A stretch of 64,000 bases of DNA from Saprospiraceae bacterium. GTDB lineage: Bacteria; Bacteroidota; Bacteroidia; Chitinophagales; Saprospiraceae. The translations under genes and the position numbers were made by a program. The DNA lies in assembly GCA_019187365.1 (NCBI GenBank), contig JABARE010000002.1:1-64000 (forward strand). Reading direction: 5' to 3'. How positions within the stretch are numbered: position 1 is the first letter of the stretch; each line of letters starts with the position of its first letter. The notes beneath the pieces are model-generated. The model was not told the origin of the DNA and did not search any database. It saw nothing but the letters and a program-made list of their open reading frames with translations. Below, one piece after another: positions 62,196 through 64,000 of the stretch.

Positions 62196-62672
62196 ATGGC
62201 AAGTAATTTATTTGAATTTGACGCGAGGCGTCTCTTGAGATGGGTTTACGGGGGTCCTTTTGAGGATTTCTGGCTTAAAAATGTGAACTTGATCGAAATC
62301 ATGGTTAGAGACCATAAGTTGAAACCGCTTAACACTGGAAAATATGTAATGGGCGATTTTGTAGCTGGTGGGATCGAGGAATCCTTTGAGGGTGCTTCTT
62401 TTGAGCCTGGTGCAGAGAGCCTGGCTCAGAAAGCTCCTATTCCTCCTATTCTAAAGCCTCAACGGGGTCCATTTTGGCCGCGCCCGTTTCCGGGTGGACT
62501 TAGAATTCCGCATTTGCACTTTAAAGGAGATGTGTTTTTACTCGATGACAGGCAATGGAATGAGCTTTCAAGCGCTGTACTTGAAGGATTTAAGGAAAAG
62601 CTAAATAGAGCGAAATCAGTCAGTTTTGAGCAAATTATGAAGCTTTCAGATGGCTTTGACACTTTGACTTAG
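62196..62672 (+). CDS. Hypothetical protein, candidate substrate or partner of the SPASM enzyme
   Basis: 158 residues, no signal peptide and no cysteine. N-terminal helical part 'FDARRLLRWVYGGPFEDFWLKNVNLIEIMV'. A Gly/Pro/Phe-rich middle, 'GGIEESFEGASFEPGAESL' and 'PIPPILKPQRGPFWPRPFPG'. A C-terminal part 'RIPHLHFKGDVFLLDDRQW' followed by a helix to the end. The aromatic/proline-rich middle would be a plausible site for SPASM crosslinking, the N-terminal part a leader. It could equally be a binding partner (RRE-like) or unrelated. It is 104 bp after the SPASM gene on the same strand. Confidence 0.6.
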   Translation: MASNLFEFDARRLLRWVYGGPFEDFWLKNVNLIEIMVRDHKLKPLNTGKYVMGDFVAGGIEESFEGASFEPGAESLAQKAPIPPILKPQRGPFWPRPFPGGLRIPHLHFKGDVFLLDDRQWNELSSAVLEGFKEKLNRAKSVSFEQIMKLSDGFDTLT

Positions 62673-62970
62673 GTTGCTTTTATAGAGACTTGATGCGTTC
62701 TGCCTGTCGAATTGGTGGTTGATTAGACAGGCAGATTTTTCTCCCTGCAGTTATCGATAAAATAGCTTGATTAAAGTATCTGATTGAGGCAAGATGCATA
62801 TTGTTTAATATGACATGATACTTAAAAGACTTGTCAATAATTGGAAAATGCATCCTTTGTTATCGTAAGTTTGTAACTTGTGCAAAGTTCAGTTCATAAA
62901 GTCTTAGATTGGCCCTCGCCTTCTCTGCGACTTATCAGTAATTCATTTGAAATAGTAATGACTTTGACTA

Positions 62971-63555
62971 ATGAGTACCAAATACAAATTTTTAGATCCA
63001 GAAGGAATATATTTTGTGAGCTTTGCAACGGTTAAATGGATTGACGTATTTACTAGACAAGAATACAAAGAAATATTTATAAATAGTTTAAAGTACTGTC
63101 AGAATCACAAAGGAATGATTATTCATGCATGGTGCCTGATGTCCAATCATGTACATCTAGTTTTTTCAACAATTGAGAAGGGTAAACATTCTGAAATTTT
63201 AAGAGATCTAAAGAAATTTACTTCCAAGAAATTGCTGGAATCGATTAAGAACAATCGACAGGAAAGTAGAAAAGAATGGATGTTAGCAATTTTATCTGAT
63301 GCTGGACAAAACAATTCTAATAATAAGGAATATCAGTTCTGGCAACAAGATAATCATCCTATTGAAATTTATAGCCCAAAGGTTATTGCTCAAAAGCTTA
63401 CCTATATACATAATAATCCGGTGAAATTAGGAATTGTTTCAGAAGCCGAACATTATTTATATAGTAGTGCATGCAATTATTGTGGTCATAAAGGGCTAAT
63501 AGAAGTTGAAATTTTAGATATTCCGGCAAGTTTGGTTGGATATATTTATACTTGA
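62971..63555 (+). CDS. REP-associated tyrosine transposase (RAYT), IS200-like
   Basis: 194 residues. The HUH motif H60-V-H62 lies in 'CLMSNHVHLVFS', and the catalytic tyrosine is Tyr145 in 'KLTYIHNNPVKLGIV', the standard RAYT C-terminal motif. 'FVSFATVKWIDVF' at the start is the family's first strand. RAYTs are single-copy domesticated relatives of IS200/IS605 transposases that act on REP palindromes. Two such palindromes begin 20 bp after its stop. AT-rich and probably acquired. Confidence 0.93.
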   Translation: MSTKYKFLDPEGIYFVSFATVKWIDVFTRQEYKEIFINSLKYCQNHKGMIIHAWCLMSNHVHLVFSTIEKGKHSEILRDLKKFTSKKLLESIKNNRQESRKEWMLAILSDAGQNNSNNKEYQFWQQDNHPIEIYSPKVIAQKLTYIHNNPVKLGIVSEAEHYLYSSACNYCGHKGLIEVEILDIPASLVGYIYT

Positions 63556-63574
63556 AGATTAGGATATAATGGGG

Positions 63575-63637
63575 GGCGCAAGTTACAAACTTGCGCCAGC
63601 GGAGGATATAATGGGGTGCAAGTTACAAACTTGCGCC
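63575..63637. repeat. Pair of REP-like palindromes next to the RAYT gene
   Basis: GGCGCAAGTT-ACA-AACTTGCGCC (63575-63597) and GG[T]GCAAGTT-ACA-AACTTGCGCC (63615-63637), each a 10-bp stem with ACA loop (one mismatch in the second). Both are followed by AGCGGAGGA and preceded by [A/T]ATAATGGGG; the same phrase appears a third time at 63650, leading into a run of ten G (63655-63664) without a hairpin. Direct neighbours of the transposase and likely its substrate sites. Confidence 0.88.
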
Positions 63638-63873
63638 AGCGGAGGAGGTATAATGGGGGGGGGGTGGAATCGGAAGAGTTTAGTATAAGAGTTGATTTGA
63701 GTGATTTGCAACCGAAGAGCTACCTATTCAAGCGGTTAGATGATCGTAAGACTTATTCAAGGATGATCCAGTTATTAATGCAAAGCTAAGGTTGTCAAGA
63801 ACTATGAGTATGGGTAAGAAACTTTTGCTCTGAACAGAACGGTGCAAGAAACTTTAGAATGAATAGCCTTAAA
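63638..63873. other. Intergenic stretch with a G10 run
   Basis: Holds the third ATAATGGGG phrase and the ten-G run (63655-63664). No gene seen. Confidence 0.5.
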
Positions 63874-64000
63874 TTAAGCACCCAAAGTCTCCTGCCTCGA
63901 CGCTTTCAGTTTCAACAAATAGCCATAAAAGAGTGCAAACGAAAAGCCGGCCAGCAATGCGGCAATGGTGGGTTGTAGTCCGGCGAGCCAGTCGTAAACG
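63874..64000 (-). CDS. C-terminal end of a membrane protein, cut by the window edge
   Basis: Minus-strand frame ending at 63874-63876 with 'VYDWLAGLQPTIAALLAGFS' and 'FALFYGYLLKLKASRQETLGA'. One membrane helix with a basic, cytosolic tail, as at the end of a multi-pass protein. The rest lies beyond the window, so family cannot be given. GC content returns to the housekeeping level here. Confidence 0.6.
   Translation of the reverse strand, partial: VYDWLAGLQPTIAALLAGFSFALFYGYLLKLKASRQETLGA

Noticed and set aside
1..64000. tRNA, rRNA and riboswitches
   Set aside because: No cloverleaf, rRNA landmark or recognisable riboswitch core was seen by eye on either strand; small structured RNAs could still be missed without a covariance search.

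Overview
The window looks like chromosomal DNA of a Bacteroidota bacterium, probably from the Saprospirales/Chitinophagales side of the phylum. Three things in the sequence point there. Several secreted proteins end in type IX secretion (T9SS) sorting domains. Several genes are preceded by the Bacteroidota -7 promoter element TAnnTTTG, usually 16-18 nt before the start codon, with no strong Shine-Dalgarno. Several gene families are typical of the phylum: long PurF with a propeptide, MutL followed by two rhomboids, ECF sigma/CHAT clusters, and Czc/Cus operons led by a small unknown protein. No rRNA, tRNA or CRISPR array was seen. The placement within the phylum is inference.

Layout. 0-10 kb is a GC-richer housekeeping block: a 41-bp tandem repeat, YqeY-like protein, PurF, CHAD protein, MutL, two rhomboids, an exo/endonuclease-phosphatase, a TPMT-like methyltransferase and a VWA protein. 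10-21 kb is accessory: an M43-like metalloprotease and a second T9SS cargo, a DUF559 endonuclease-like gene between copies of a 170-bp inverted-repeat element (three full copies in tandem), a membrane protein, and a 1635-residue T9SS beta-helix protein whose locus is bracketed by an 86-bp perfect direct repeat. 21-28.4 kb is a heavy-metal RND efflux operon (small secreted protein, adaptor, pump, TolC) plus an RDD protein, with a 20-bp perfect palindrome in the divergent promoter shared with the dihydrolipoamide succinyltransferase gene. 28.5-33.5 kb holds OdhB, DUF456, a GT87-like membrane protein, a PAP2 phosphatase, repeats and a small secreted protein.

33.6-49.6 kb holds an ECF sigma factor with a TPR-bearing anti-sigma-like protein, divergent from a TPR-CHAT protease. 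These are followed by AT-rich secreted proteins (LamG, PKD/HYR), a LytTR regulator and a second caspase-fold protease (C14 with TPRs). 50.3-55.5 kb is a co-directional five-gene module: small anchored protein, peptidoglycan-binding/CHAP-like amidase, SHOCT membrane protein, matrixin and a large exported protein. It is bracketed by two diverged copies of the same ~250-bp intergenic segment. 56.3-60.2 kb has a two-domain secreted protein and a BNR/propeller protein. 60.6-62.7 kb is a compact candidate peptide-modification locus: small HTH protein, radical SAM/SPASM enzyme and a 158-residue unknown protein. 63-63.7 kb is a RAYT (REP-associated) transposase followed by its likely REP palindromes. 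A truncated membrane protein gene runs off the right end.

The most promising uncharacterised material is the SPASM locus, the paired CHAT/caspase region, the five-gene cell-envelope module, the 170-bp element with its DUF559 neighbour, and a recurrent 18-bp imperfect palindrome (about CTAACGAACGTTCGTTAG) found both between and inside genes.
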